Below, in pieces: positions 46,640-60,249 of a stretch of DNA of 64,000 nt. Position numbers and translations under genes: made by a program. Under the pieces are notes generated by a model, which saw only the letters and a program-made list of their open reading frames with translations, ran no database searches and was not told the origin of the DNA. Positions within the stretch are counted from its first letter, which is position 1; the number at the start of each line of letters is the position of its first letter. Source of the stretch: Hyaloscypha bicolor E (lineage: Eukaryota > Ascomycota > Leotiomycetes > Helotiales > Hyaloscyphaceae); the NCBI RefSeq assembly GCF_002865645.1, contig NW_020194558.1:1201614-1265613 (forward strand). The letters are read 5' to 3'.

Positions 46640-47900
46640 CCGCCCAAGCTATGGAATAGGGCTTATATACTAAAGTCGAAGCACTCTAATAAAAGCAAGA
46701 ATTAGTAGATATAATTAACTAGTATATCCTATAATTAGAGTAATATAAGGGTACTCTCAGGGATATCTTATGGTTTACTATATCTCATAGAAACTCTATT
46801 TGTAAGTCTACCCCTTCTTCCTTGGTAATTCCTACTAGGGAACTTCCTGAAATGGGATTAGAACCCACCCCCTTTCCTAATATAATAAGCTTTGAGAGTA
46901 ATCTCAATACTATCCGTCAGGAGCTACTATATAATATCCTAAAGATATATTTGGACCGAGAGAAGCTTCTCAAGGTCCGGACACCTGACTTATATTATAG
47001 AAAGTCCCTTAAGAAATAGAGGATATTCGTATTCTTCTGGGAGGCGGTCTTTAGGACCTAGCCTTAGACTTATAATAGATACTTTTCTAGAGTTAACTCT
47101 ACTATAAGTACCCTTAGGGATAAACCTTATAATACTTGGGAGGCTATAATAAAGTAAAGCCCACTATTATATAAGGTCTATTAGGAGCGATTTAAGGCCT
47201 ATTTGGCTAATATACTCCAAGTACCTCAAACCCGTTAATAAGACACCTTTAAGGAACTCCGAGATCTTTATTAGAAGAATAGCGAGATAGTTATTAAGTT
47301 ATATACTCGGATAATTAGTCTCGAAGTTAACCAGGACCTATACCCTGAGAAGGACCGGGTCCGGACTCTTAATACTACTTTATCTAACTATAAGACTCGT
47401 TAGATACTTATATCTATTCTCTTAGGAGATAAGGCAATATCTATTTCCGAATGGCTTAAGAAAACTCAGAAAGCAGAATATATTACTTATCCTAAATTAA
47501 GGAAAATAAAGGCAGGGAAGTCTAGTAAGGGCAATTCTGCCCCTAAGAACTCTGACTTAGCAAATTCTGATTTGCAAGGCTATTAAAAAAGGAAGGATAA
47601 GTTCCGAAAATCACGTAAGAAACCCTTAGGTAGTATTTTAGCCCCTTTAAGGCCTTAATAGAATACCAGTTTTATTTCAGGTATGGTTTATTAGACTTAT
47701 AAATAGAAAGAATACTTCTTAGAAAGTATAAAGTATTTCAAATATACTAAATGGGCTCGACAGAACCCTAATAAGGCTAAAACCATAGAAGAGTCAAGGT
47801 ATTTGCAGAAGCAAGTTAATACTATTACTATAGAGAAGTACTCTAGAGAAGACCCTCCTAAGAAATAGGGAAAAGGGAAGGCCAAATCTTAAATATTAAC
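46640..47900 (+). pseudogene. Gag remnant of the chromodomain gypsy element
   Basis: A short open stretch at 46822-47019 (NTIRQELLYNILKIYLDR, then VRTPDLYYR) lies within a longer decayed frame, followed by a lysine-rich part near 47560-47640. Position and composition fit capsid plus a basic nucleocapsid. A CCHC zinc knuckle is not clearly visible. Confidence 0.6.
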
Positions 47901-47999
47901 GATTTTGGCTATAATAAAAAAGGCATATTACTTTATATAACTATTCAAGCAAGATTAATATAGCCAGAAGTAGGTGCCTTAGAGGTATATAGTAGATTC

Positions 48000-50900
48000 G
48001 GTAATACCGGGTCAGACTATAACTTCCTTAATAATAATTAGACTTAAAGCCGGGGCTTTGCCGCCTTAGCTAAGTATAACTAAGAGTTTATAATCTTTTA
48101 TAGGAACAAATTCAAGATTTATTAAGCCTATAATCTTAAGGTATTTATTATAAATAATTATAGCAAGATATATTCTTTTAAGCTCCGGTTCTATAAGTAC
48201 AAGAATATTGGCTCTTATAGCCTTGTCTTTGGTATGGAATTTTATAAAATAACCCTTATATAATATATAGACTATATTAAGAAATAATAGGCATATATAC
48301 CTATATAGCCTAATAATATTGAGATCCTAATACCGAAAGAATTTGGTAAGGAGCTTAACCGGTACCCTGAGCTAGTACCTTAAGTCTTATTCTTAACTAA
48401 AAGCAAATATAACTATCCTAGATAGTAGGCTTCGTATATTTGCAATAGTTACTAGGTCTCTACTTTATTATATGGTTCTAGTAATACTAAACAGGAGTTT
48501 TTAATATAGCAAATTAATACTCTCCGGAAAAGGGCCTCAGAGGTGCCTGTTTACTTCCGGGATAATAAATATAAAGACTTCTTAGAGGTTTTTGACCCTA
48601 ATAAAGCTTCGGAACTTCCTAATTTTGGCAGTATTAAATACTTTATTAATATAGATAGTATGGTCCCGTATAGGCCTTTATATAATCTATTAGAGACCTA
48701 ACTAGAAGTATTATATCTGTATTTATAGGATACGCTTTATAAATATTAGATAAGGCCTAGTAAAAGCCTAGCAGGGACGCCTATTCTTTTTGTTCCTAAG
48801 AAGAATAGAGAACTATACCTTTATATTAATTATTATAGACTTAACCAAATTATAATTAAGAATTAGTATCCGCTTCCTCTTATTAATAAGACCCTTAACC
48901 GGCTCCGAGGAGCCAAGATCTTTATAAAGCTAGATCTCAAGAATATATATTATTAGATAAGAATTCGTAAAGAATACAAGTAGAAGATGGCTTTTAGGAC
49001 CTGCTATAGCTATTTTAAATATCTTATAATACCTTTTGAGCTAGCTAATATACTAGCCATATTTCAAGCATATATTAATACTATACTTATAGGGCTCCTA
49101 GATTATTTCATAGTTATTTATTTAGATAATATTCTTATTTACTCCCGAAATAAGAATAAATACTATAATTATATTTGCCAGGTATTTACTAGGCTATATA
49201 AAAATAACCTATTTTATAAACTTAGTAAATGCGAGTTTAATATTAAGGAAGTCGAATTTTTGGGCTTCCTTATTAGAATAGAAGGTATTCGTACGGATCC
49301 TAAATAAGTCCGTAGTATTATTAAATAGCCAGAACCAGAATTATTCCATAATATCCAAGTATTTCTTAGATTTGCTAATTTCTACTATAGGTTTATTTAC
49401 TATTACTCTCAGGTAATTATAGGCTTAATAGACCTCTTAAAAGAAATAGAAAAGGGCCGGAAATCCGGTCCCTTTATATAGATAAATAAAGCGGCTAAAA
49501 GCTTTAAGACTTTAAAAAAAGCTTTTACTATAATACCTGTCCTAGTCTATTTTGATCCTTCTAAGAAGATTCGTATTAAAACTAATATATTAAAATTCGC
49601 AATTACTAGTACTATTTTATAATAAGTTAATCCTAGTAATAGCCCAAAAAAACACTAATATCTAGTAGTATTCTGGTTCCGGAAACTCTCCGAAGCTAAA
49701 CGCAACTATAGTATCTATAATAGAGAGCTACTTATAATTATTAAAGCCTTTAAGTATTAGTACTATTACCTTAAAGGGTCCAGGTTTATAATTAAGGTTA
49801 TTATAGACCATAATAACCTTTAATATTTTATAAAAATAAAGTATCTAGAGAGCTATTAAGTATATTAGGTAATATATCTTATAATATATAATTTTAATAT
49901 TATTTATTATAGAGGCGCCTTAAACCTAGTAGACGGACCTAGTAGAAGACCTAATTATAAAGAAGGTCCTATTAATATAACTTAGCTTCCGACCTTTTAG
50001 AACAAGTTAAAGGAAGCTTTTATAGTTATAATTCAGAGGTTCTTATAGATATCTAAAGAGTTCCCTCTTTGGAATAGGCATTATTTAATACTTGCTATAT
50101 CCGTAGTAGCCAAGGAGAAATATTTACTATAAGACAAGTAGATAGATTATCTTATAAATCCCTTAACTATAAAATTAGTTAAGAAGCAAGATATAAGGAG
50201 ATGCCTTAAAGGCTCTGCTACTATAGCTAAGGTAATAAGGGTATCTATAACCGTATTATTTAATAGAACTAAAGACTTCTCGGTTCCCTGAGTTTTTGAA
50301 TTAGATAGTTATAAATACCTAATTTCCCGTATATAGATATGTACGGCTACTAAAAGAGCCATAATACTAGCCCCTCTATCTAAATTCCTTCTAGATATTA
50401 TCTAGGTAGCTTAGAAAAATAATTCTCGATATTAGAATATTATAAAACAGAGGCTTAGTAAGAAAAACACTAAGAGAAAAGAAATCTGGAAAAATAATTC
50501 GGGCCTACTTAGGTACTATTCAAGAATTATTATACCTAATAATCTCGCTTTATATTAAGAAGTCATAAAGCTTTATTATAATAACCTAATAGCTAGATAC
50601 TATAAAATAGAGAAAACTCTCGAGCTTCTTAGAAGGTCCTAGTATTAGGAGAATATAGAAGGAGATATTTGCGATTATTATTAAGAATGCAATATCTACT
50701 AGAGAGTTAAGGCAAAGAGGCATTTGCCATATAGTCTACTTAGTAGTTTACTATAGCCTAAGAGACCCTGGAGTAAGATCTCTATAGATTTTATTACAGG
50801 TTTACTACTATATAAGAACCCGGTAGGAGGTCCCGATTTTAATATAATTCTTATAATTATTAACTAGTATTCTAAAATAGTAAGATATATTATATATTAT

Positions 50901-51900
50901 AAGACTATTAATTCTCTAAAGCTTGCCAAGATTATATAGGAATATGTTTTCTTAATCTTTAGCTCCCCTAATAGAATTATTTCCGACCGAGAAACGATAT
51001 TTACTAGCTAGTTCTAGTTCACTTTCTACTTCTACTTAATATATAAATAGCATTTAAGTATAGCTTATTATTCTCAGATAGATAGTTAGATAGAAAGGCA
51101 GAACCAGGCCCTGGAATACTATCTGAGATATTATTATAATACCCAAAAGAATAACTAGTTTAAGAAGTTATTTTTTACGGAATTTATATATAATAACTCA
51201 AAATATTAGATTTTGCAGGATATATCTTTCTATATATATTATGGATACTATCCTTAACTTCTATAGAATCCTGAGGATAGGATTATAGGAGAGATACTAG
51301 CTATATATAAGAGGCTAGAAACCCTTAAAGCAGAGCGGAGAAAGCTTGAGGATTTATAGTATTATATATAAAATAATCGGGAAACCTACTATAATAGGTA
51401 CTAGTTAGCTAAATACTATTTTAAAGGAGCCTGAATAATACTATTAATAAGGAATATTAAATTTAAGGCAGGAAAGCTTAAGCCAAAATTTATAGGTCTG
51501 TTTAAGATCCTTAAATATATTAGTAATTCGGTATATAAGTTAGAATTACTAAGTATATATAATTATTTATATCTAACTTTCTATATTTCTCTTCTTAAAA
51601 AGTATATAGTAAAAAAGGGTCAGGAGCTATACCTATATTTCTTTGGAGAACTTCCGGAATTAGCAGATAATAATAAAGAATAAGAATAGGAAATAGAAGC
51701 CATTATTAATTACTAATAAGATAGTAGAAATAAGGAGTAATAGTATTTAATTAAATAGAAAGCCTGGCCTAAAGATTATAATATCTAGTTACTTGCTTTT
51801 CCTAACCTTAAAAATTCCAAAGAACTTCTGAAATCATATAACCAAAACTATAGCTTAGAATCCGAAACCACTTTTTAATAACCTCTTAAGATTAAAAAGA
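48000..51900 (+). pseudogene. Pol remnant: reverse transcriptase, RNase H, integrase, chromodomain
   Basis: The segment 48987-49307 is still open and is the reverse transcriptase palm to thumb (IPFELANILAIFQAYIN, VIYLDNILIYSRN, KLSKCEFNIKEVEFLGFLI). The YLDD box has become YLDN, a G-to-A change. The RNase H block lies near 49680-49800. Integrase runs about 50640-51300 (RPWSKISIDFITGL, then ISDRETIFTSQF and a YSQIDSQIERQNQ-like block holding the last catalytic Glu). At 51680-51830 EIEAIINYQQDSRNKE, QYLIKQKA and PKDYNIQLL form a chromodomain with its aromatic residues mostly mutated. Chromodomains guide integration to methylated-H3K9 chromatin in this group. Stops throughout make it non-functional. 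Confidence 0.85.
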
Positions 51901-53622
51901 ATTCTGGACTACTAAGAAAAAGGCTACTTAAAAGAAAGAGAGAACCTAGATAGCTAAGAAAAGGCCCGGAACAGTAATAAAGACGCTCTTTTCCTAGGTT
52001 TTTTACCTATAAAGATTTTCCAGGGTTTTATTAAGGCTTACGAGAATTATATTTAAATTATTAGAAAAAGGATTCAGGATTAAGAAAGGTTTATTATAAA
52101 TAAACTAGCTATAGGTATCTTAAATAAATAAACTCTAATTCCTATAAATTCCTAATTCCTAAAGCAAGAATACCAAATACCGGCCCTATTTAGAACTTAG
52201 TAAAGAATTAGCTAATACTCTCCGGAATCTACTTATCTCTTAACGGGATATAGTTATACTATAATAATATTAGTATTAAGGATATTAAGAGGAGTAAGTA
52301 AGGAACTTATAACTACTATATATATTTTATAAAAGGCCCGAACTTCTGAAATCAGGTCCCAAATAGCTATAAGTATTATATTATTGGCGTTTAAAGTACT
52401 AGTAATAGACTACTTAGTAATCTCGGTAGTAAGCTCGGTAATAAGATTAATGCCTTAAAAGTAGATATTATAGTATTTCTTTAAAGAATTAGCAAGTACC
52501 TAAACATATTAGAAAAAACTTACCTTTGGGATACTAATCCAAATAGTATTATTATCTGCCTTATTAAGACAAGAAAAAGAATTCCGAAGCTTATTAATAT
52601 CCTTCTAGTCTTCGAAAACCTAATTAATAGTATTATTCTTATTAATATAATACTATTTAGGATATACTTTAAGAAATTTCTTAAAGATTATAATAGTATC
52701 TTCCCAGAACCGGTAAGCCTCTGACAAGTAATAAGGAATCTGAAATCGCATTAGCTTTAATAGATATTAAAGCTAAAGAACTTACTAATATATAAGACTT
52801 AGAACCCTTATTATAATGGTTATAATTCTTCTTACCAGGTACTATAGTATATAAGATAAAGGGATTAATAAGCAAATACTTAAAACATTTCAAGTATCTG
52901 CTAGTAATAGGAAAGGAGACTATAAGGTTACCTTTATATTTATTATTATAGGAACGGATAATGAAGCCAGAAGAAGATATTATGGAATTAATTAAAAATA
53001 ATTAAAAAAGACTTAGAAAAGGGCAGAAGAAAAGGCTAGAAGGTAATAATAGAAAAAGTTATATATATGGTTATTAGAAAGGAAGAGAGTATATAGTAAT
53101 ACGAAAAGGTCCTTTTATAGAGGTAAAGAACCACCTGGATTAACTACTAGTTTTTATACTAGTCCTAATTAGAAACCAGTATAACCGATTAATATATACT
53201 TCCAGGAGCCTGTAAATAATCTCCAGGATCTCAGAAATATTCATATAGGTTTCTTATATAAATATTTATTAAATACTTTTTATATAGCTATTCAGATTAT
53301 TCTAATATAAGATCTGACAGGTAGTATTAATTTTGTAGGGTAGCGCCTTAGTACTTTGGATTAAGCTAATTAGAATACTCAGATCCCAAACGAAATTGCG
53401 ATTACCGGCTAGTTCCTATACCTGGGGTATAATTACCCTTTCTTCTCGCTTACTTAGCCCCGATCTAATTAGATGATTTTTATGTCTATTATCCAGATTA
53501 TATTAGCAAAACCACTTCCCAAGATACTAGAAGTTTATATTAATTAAATAAATAATCGATTAAATATTTACTAGGATAGATTAATAGATCTTGGGGACAA
53601 GATCCTAGAAGGGGGGTATAGT
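51900..53622 (+). other. 3' internal region of the chromodomain gypsy element
   Basis: About 1.7 kb lies between the chromodomain and the 3' LTR. Decayed plus-frame text continues (for example MELIKNNQKRLRKGQKKRL near 52980-53040), suggesting an additional reading frame, but I recognise no domain. Confidence 0.45.
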
Positions 53623-53920
53623 TATAATATATATAGGGTCATACGTAACTTAAGGGCATATAACGAACCTCGGATATTACGGGTATTAATTAGGGAGTTC
53701 GGCAGCCCTTTAATATCCTAACTAACTACTATTTATATTATATATATTAGGCTTATAAATCACTAATTATATATATGCCATCGGGGCCTCCTATTTAGAG
53801 GGGGCTTCCCTGGACCTTACAGGAGGGATAGAGATTAGTTCTATACTGAATTTAATACTATGGTTTCATAATACACTAATTTATTCTATTGTCTTATTGC
53901 CTACTAATAAACACCTTATA
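53623..53920 (+). repeat. 3' LTR of the chromodomain gypsy element
   Basis: It is collinear with 46093-46390, with more C-to-T changes. A GAAGGGGGGTATA purine tract precedes it and TATTT follows. Confidence 0.92.
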
Positions 53921-56900
53921 TATTTTCTTTAAAAAGATCTTTAGAAATATTAGTAAAATAGTATATAATACTATAAATTATTAAATATCTATTATTACTA
54001 AGGCAGAATTTGGATTTACAGAAATAATAAAGCTTAGAGCTAAGATTATAAATAGAATAGAATATAAAGATATATTTTTTCTAGTTAAAAAAACTCTAAA
54101 GATCCTATTTAATTAATTATTCTTAGTAAAAATAAAAATAAATATTATATATAGAAATAATAGTTTATAGAATAAAAGATTTACTAATTCTAAAAATAAC
54201 CAGAATACCTATATTATTATAATTATTTTATCTTTAAAGAATACCGGAAAATAGAAAAAAGTAATAATTTAAAAATACTAAGCTTCTAGAATTAAGGAAT
54301 TAAGTAATATAGAATAGGAAACTAAAAATAAAAAGGAAAAATAGAGCCTAGTATTATAACTAGTAGTAATATTAAAAAAAACAGGAAAATACCGGAATTT
54401 CTTATAAATTCTTTTATTTTGGGTTTAGGAGTTTAGGAAATTAATAATATTTTTAGAGAAACTAAAATAGAAAAGGCTCTAATTAGAGTATTATTAAGAA
54501 TAGTTCCGGAATTAATAGAAAAAGAAATAAAAAGAATATTAAATAAAGATATTTCTAAAAAAGAAATAAAGTAATATTTCCTAATAGTAAAGAAATATAT
54601 TTCTGAAGCTAAGAAATATTAAACTTAAAACTAGAAAGAATTCTGAAATATATAAGAGCTTAAGAAAAATATATTAAAATACTAGATAAAAAGATACTCT
54701 TTATATCTAACTAGAAAGAAACTAAGTAAAAAGGTTATAAATTCCGGAGATTAGATAAAAAAAGTACTAGAGAAAATAGCTATAGCTCTTAAAGAAAAGA
54801 ATAATAATTATAGTCTATTTCTAGTTATAGGAATATATAAAATAAAGAATAAGAAAATTTAACTAGTAGATACTAATAATAGAATTAGAAAAGGTTTTAG
54901 TAAATATCCGAACTAGTTTAAGAGATCTAAAGCTAAAAAATACTTATAGGAATATACTAAAAAATATAAGAATTACTTTTTACTAAGGATATTAGCTATT
55001 CTAAAAGATTTATAACTTATTCCGAAATGTTTTAAATAATTAGATATTAGTAATTAGCTCTGGGAAAAAGAACTAGCTATATTCCAAAAATTAATAATTA
55101 ATTAAGAAAATATAATTATATTTAATTAGAAAGAAATAGGAAAAGTTTATAAGAATATTAGCCTATTTATTCTAATTAAGACTATTAAATATAAAGCCTA
55201 ATAAAAGAAGAATTTCCTATATCCCAAAGCTCTAGTACTAATAATAATAAAAATACTATTAGAATACCTAGATTATAGAATTCTTAAGAAATATAATAGA
55301 CCTTACTAAAATCTATAGTTCTTAGTTATAAAGAAGGTTACTAGAACTTATAGACTAATTAATACTACTATAAAAATGAATTTAGTAACTCTATAAAATA
55401 CTAATTTACTTTCTTTTACTAATGAAATCTCGGAAGAATTTACTAGATATATTTATATTTCTTTAATTAATTTCTTTTCTGGATATAATTAACTTATATT
55501 AGATATTTATAATAGAGATTTAACTATATTTATAATATCTCTAGAACTATTAAGAATAACTATACTATTTTAGGAAGCTACTAATTCTATTATATAGTTT
55601 ATATAGATTATTATAACTATTCTAGAGAATCTATTTCCCAAAATTACTATACTATTTATTAATAATATTAGAATTAAAGAACCTTATATAAAATATAATA
55701 GATAGCTTATTTTATTCGGAATTCGGTATTTTATATTTAAATACTTTTAAAACCTGGATATAATCCTAGATAAAATCAAATAAACCGGAGCTAGTATAAA
55801 AGAAAAATTATAATTCTATTATAATAATATAGTTATTATTAGCTTTATTTATAAAATACTTAAAAGAAGCCTTTTGAGTTCAGGAATTACTAAAATCTTA
55901 AAATAAGAATATTATAATAGTATAACTAAAGGCAAAGTATTTATTAGAATTATTATTTACTATTATATTTAGATTAAAGGCTTTATAATTATTACTAAAC
56001 CCATTTACTACTTAATAAAAAAGGATATAATATAGAACTAGAATAATAAATAAAAGCAATTTATATAAATCCTTTAGAAAAAGCTTATTACTATTCTAAT
56101 ACTTTATAAGTTATACTATAATCTATTAGAAAATTAGGGAATAATTATATTAGTAATAAATACTAGCCTAAATAAATAGGATAGAACTTTTAGTTAATAT
56201 AATAATAAAAAGAAAAAAAGAGTTATATAATATAAGTCTAGAATCTAAAATAATACTAAATAGAGATATAATACTACTAAGAAAAAATACTAAGGGCTAG
56301 TAAAGTATCTATAGAAAGTATAATTCTGGCTATATAAAGTTTATTTTATCCTTAAACTAGATACTAATATACTCGTTATATAGCTAAGTAAAATAGCTAT
56401 AAATTTTTCTAAAGCTCTAGTTACTTATTAGCTAATATAAATTCAGTTATTTAACTTTAAAATCAAATATATTAAGGAAACCAAATATACTATTACTAAT
56501 AAATTATTGAAATATCTATAATAAAAAGGCAATACTAAAAGTAATAAGAATATTAATAAATAGTTAGTAATAGAGCTTAATACTATTAGAATAATACTTA
56601 TTAGACAGAAAATTCGAATAAAGAAAATAGTTCCGGTTCAGTTATATAATATTATTTTAAGAAATTAAACTCCTAAAACCTTTACTAGATATTTGAATAA
56701 TAGTATTTAGTTACTAGAGATTAATAATTAAAGCCTTACTATATCTAGAAACAAATTAATAATATTAAAAAATAATAAAATCCGGAAGTTATATAGTAAA
56801 AGCCATAGCCTTTTATATATAATTACTAGTAAAATAGTAAATAATAATACTAACTTATATACTTTATTTAATAACCCGACTATTTTACTAAATTCCTTAG

Positions 56901-58430
56901 ATAATAGCTATTCTAAATAATACTAGAATATTATATAATACCTTATAATACTCTCTAGACTAGAAGAAATATCTAGAGCCGAGTTTTAAAAGTTAAGTAA
57001 AGAAGCTTTAAATTATAGTATAAGAGATTAATTACTCTAGAGAATTATATCCAAAGTATATTTATCTTAACTTATTATTAATAATTAAAAATAAAGGGAA
57101 ATTATTATTAAAGAGCTATATAATAAGATTAGATATACTAGAAGAAAAAGTACCTTTTATTTAATAGCTAGCTACTATTACTAGAAAGATTACTATAACT
57201 ATATATAAAAGTATATTAATACTTATAAGATCTATTAGTATAAGAGTAAAAGAAAACAAGAAAAAGCTCTATATCTAATAAAAGCTATATTTCTTTTCTA
57301 TTACTTTAGGATTAATATAATTAAATTACTAGACTATAAAAAATATAACTTATTAATTATTACTAGAGATAACTTCTTAAGATAAATTAAAGCTAGACCT
57401 TTAAAGAACCTAACTAGTAAGAAGATAGTCAAGTTTATTTAGGAAGAAATTATTTATAGATATAGTTTATTTAGGTAGCTTAAGATAAATAGTAAATCGG
57501 AATTCAAAAAAGTAATAATTCAGGAACTTAATAAGCTAGAAATTAATAGAATTATTATTTTGGCCTATAATTCCAAGGAAAATAGTATAATTAAAAGAGA
57601 ATATTAATTAATTATTTAAATATTTATTATATTTATAATAAGTAAAAAGAAGCCTTAGATAGATTTACTATTATATATTTTATTTACTAACTAAATAACT
57701 ATATATAAACTAACTAGATTTACTTTCTTTTATATAGTCTATAGTAAAGAAATAGTATTACTTATAGAAATATACTTTTTAATCTAGAGAATACTTGAAT
57801 AGAATAAAGTCTATAATAGAGAAATACTTCTGGAAATATATATAAAGCAAATATAAATAAGAAATAAAAATATTAAAAAAGCCAGAATAAAAAAGAATAG
57901 AAGATACTAAAAGAGAAAGAAATAATTTAATACTACCTACTAGATTTGTTTAAAGCCTATTTCCGAAAAAGATCTAGTTTTTATATATAATATTAAATTA
58001 ATAAATTAAGATAAGTTAAAGAATATAAAGCTACTATATTACTAGCTTAGTTTATATAGAATAAAATATATAGATTAACTAAAAGAATACTATATACTAG
58101 AAGAACTTAATAATACTATATTTCAAAGAATATATACCGGGAATTAATTTAAATAGTTTATTAAAAGAAATAGATTCTAGTATTCTTTTAAAAACAAAAT
58201 TAATAATAAGTATATATCTATAAATAAATATTTCAAAATAGATATAGAACTAGAAAAGAAAATAATTATAAAATACTATAAGCAAAATAGTACTCAGGAA
58301 ATTAAGAAAGCTATAGATATTATTATATATATTCTAGAATTACCGGAATCAGAAAAAGTAAAATATATTTCCTTTATAAAAAACTAGAAAAAAATATCTA
58401 ATAATAGGGATTTTTCTTAACCTAAAATAA
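53921..58430 (+). pseudogene. Pol remnant of the outer gypsy element
   Basis: The frame near 55170-56000 reads KKVTRTYRLINTTIKMN, ISLINFFSGYNQLILD, LLRITILFQEATNSI and an LFINNIRIKEP block. This is the reverse transcriptase of the fungal gypsy group whose active-site box is FLDDIGVKGP; both Asp are now Asn. An RNase H-like part lies at about 56090-56560. Integrase text lies near 57310-57610 (FIQEEIIYRYSLF, LAYNSKENSIIKREYQ). Glu-to-Lys and Asp-to-Asn changes and TAG stops fit RIP. This polymerase belongs to a different gypsy group from the nested chromodomain element. Confidence 0.8.
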
Positions 58431-60240
58431 AGCTTATTATCTTTAATTTCTTATATATCTTTTGAATTTTCCTTCCGACTATTATTTATAACCTTTAGAG
58501 AATATTATTATTAGATTATTATTCTGGAAATTAGATAAGCTTTATTATTATTTATTTCTTACTATTATTTAATTATTATTACTAGATAATATTCTTAATA
58601 TATGAAATTCTATTATTAGATCTTAGGAATTAAATATAAAGGATTTCTTTTAGTATAAAAATAAATAGGAAATTAAGAGATTACTTTATAAACTCTTAAT
58701 TCCGAACTATAGTAATAAATAATAATTATATTTAGAATTGGGAAAAAAAGAGAAAAAGAAATATAGCCTTTTATATATATCTTATTAAGATAGGAATCTT
58801 TTAAAAGCTCTATTTGCCTTTTTAACTAGCTATTCTTATAGCTTATACTAGTCTAAAGCTTAATTATAATATTTATAGATTTCGATTTTAACTTAAACTA
58901 TTATTATAAGTTTCCTTATAATATTCAAATAAACTTTCTAATTAGAAGTTATATATAAATGAAATAGCTAAACTAGAAGTCCTATAAAAGAAAAGAGAAA
59001 CCTTATTAAATCTAATAGTTATTTCCAAAGATACTTAATAATATATAATTCTGGGAATTTATTAGATATTAGATAAACTAGATCTACCTATTTAAAGTCT
59101 ATCTTATATTAGAAAACCTACTTCCTCTTTAATATAACTATAGCTATTCTCAAAACTCATACCAAGGCTTAGTTAGTATATTATATATTTCTATTTCTAT
59201 ATAAAGAGAACTTTTTCTATATAGAACCTATTTCCTAATTAAAATACTATTTTATTACCGGAAACTAATTACTCTTTTAAAAAGCTAATATAATTTACTA
59301 ATTTTTACTATTAATCTATTTCTTACTATTAAATATTATCTAAATAATTCCTATATCCTTAATACTAATTCAAAATACCTAATCTTTTTATATTCTATAT
59401 TAATTTTAATATTAACTATTCCAAACTCAATAATAATATTATAAACTCTATTTATATTATCTTATAGTTCTCTTTTCTATATATTCTAATACTTTTAATA
59501 TTACCTTTATTAATATAAATATTATTTTAAAGTCCCAAATAACTAAATAGTTTTATATTATTTAAAGTTAATTCTAATAAATACTAAATAAATATAATTA
59601 GCTTTTAGAAGAAATATAAATTAGTTTCAGAAAAAGTAATACCTTATTCTAAGTTATTTTTTAATTCTATTATTTTAATTTCTTTTCTATTAATACTTAT
59701 TTTATATTTTCTCTAATATTTTTAGTATACTTATATATCTTATCTTTTATATATTTCCTATATTATTTCCCTTCTTTTATACTATTTTTTGAATTAATAG
59801 AGATATCTCTAAATAAATAGAGAATTAGAATATATCTATATTATAAAATTTTCATTATTTTCTTTTATATTCTAATACTTTAGATATTATTACTATATTT
59901 ATATTTCTATTATATTATCTTTTTATTTCTCTATTATTATTATTTAGTTTAATCTATCTTAATTATTTCCTTAATTATATTTCCTTAAATATATATATTT
60001 ATATTCTTTTCTATAATAAAAGCCTAATTCTATATTTTATCTTTTATAATTATTTCTAATTTATAACTATATTATCTTAAATATATCTAATTATTATATT
60101 TATTTTCCCTATTATATATACTACTATTTTAGCTTTATTTTCTTACTAGAAAGAAAGAAAAACTCGAATATATATAATATATTTATATAATCTAAAACTA
60201 TTCTAATTTATTCTTTATTTTGGAATATACTTAAAAGAAA
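58431..60240. other. AT-rich, pyrimidine-biased spacer inside the outer gypsy element
   Basis: It follows the integrase and has long T/C-rich runs and no traceable frame. It could hide the decayed LTR of another element, but I found no repeat partner. Confidence 0.4.
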
Positions 60241-60249
60241 TCCTTATAA

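Larger units (their letters stand above)
46093..53920 (+). mobile_element. Complete chromodomain Ty3/gypsy element, RIP-mutated (TSD TATTT)
   Basis: It is 7828 bp with two 298-bp LTRs (46093-46390 and 53623-53920) and TATTT on both sides (46088-46092 and 53921-53925). Gag, reverse transcriptase, RNase H, integrase and a chromodomain can be followed in order on the plus strand. The same family left the solo LTR at 22558-23298. All coding parts are inactivated by stops. Confidence 0.92.

Noticed and set aside
48987..49307. 106-codon open frame as an intact gene
   Set aside because: It is the least mutated stretch of a reverse transcriptase; stops lie on both sides and YLDD is YLDN, so it is a fragment of a dead element.
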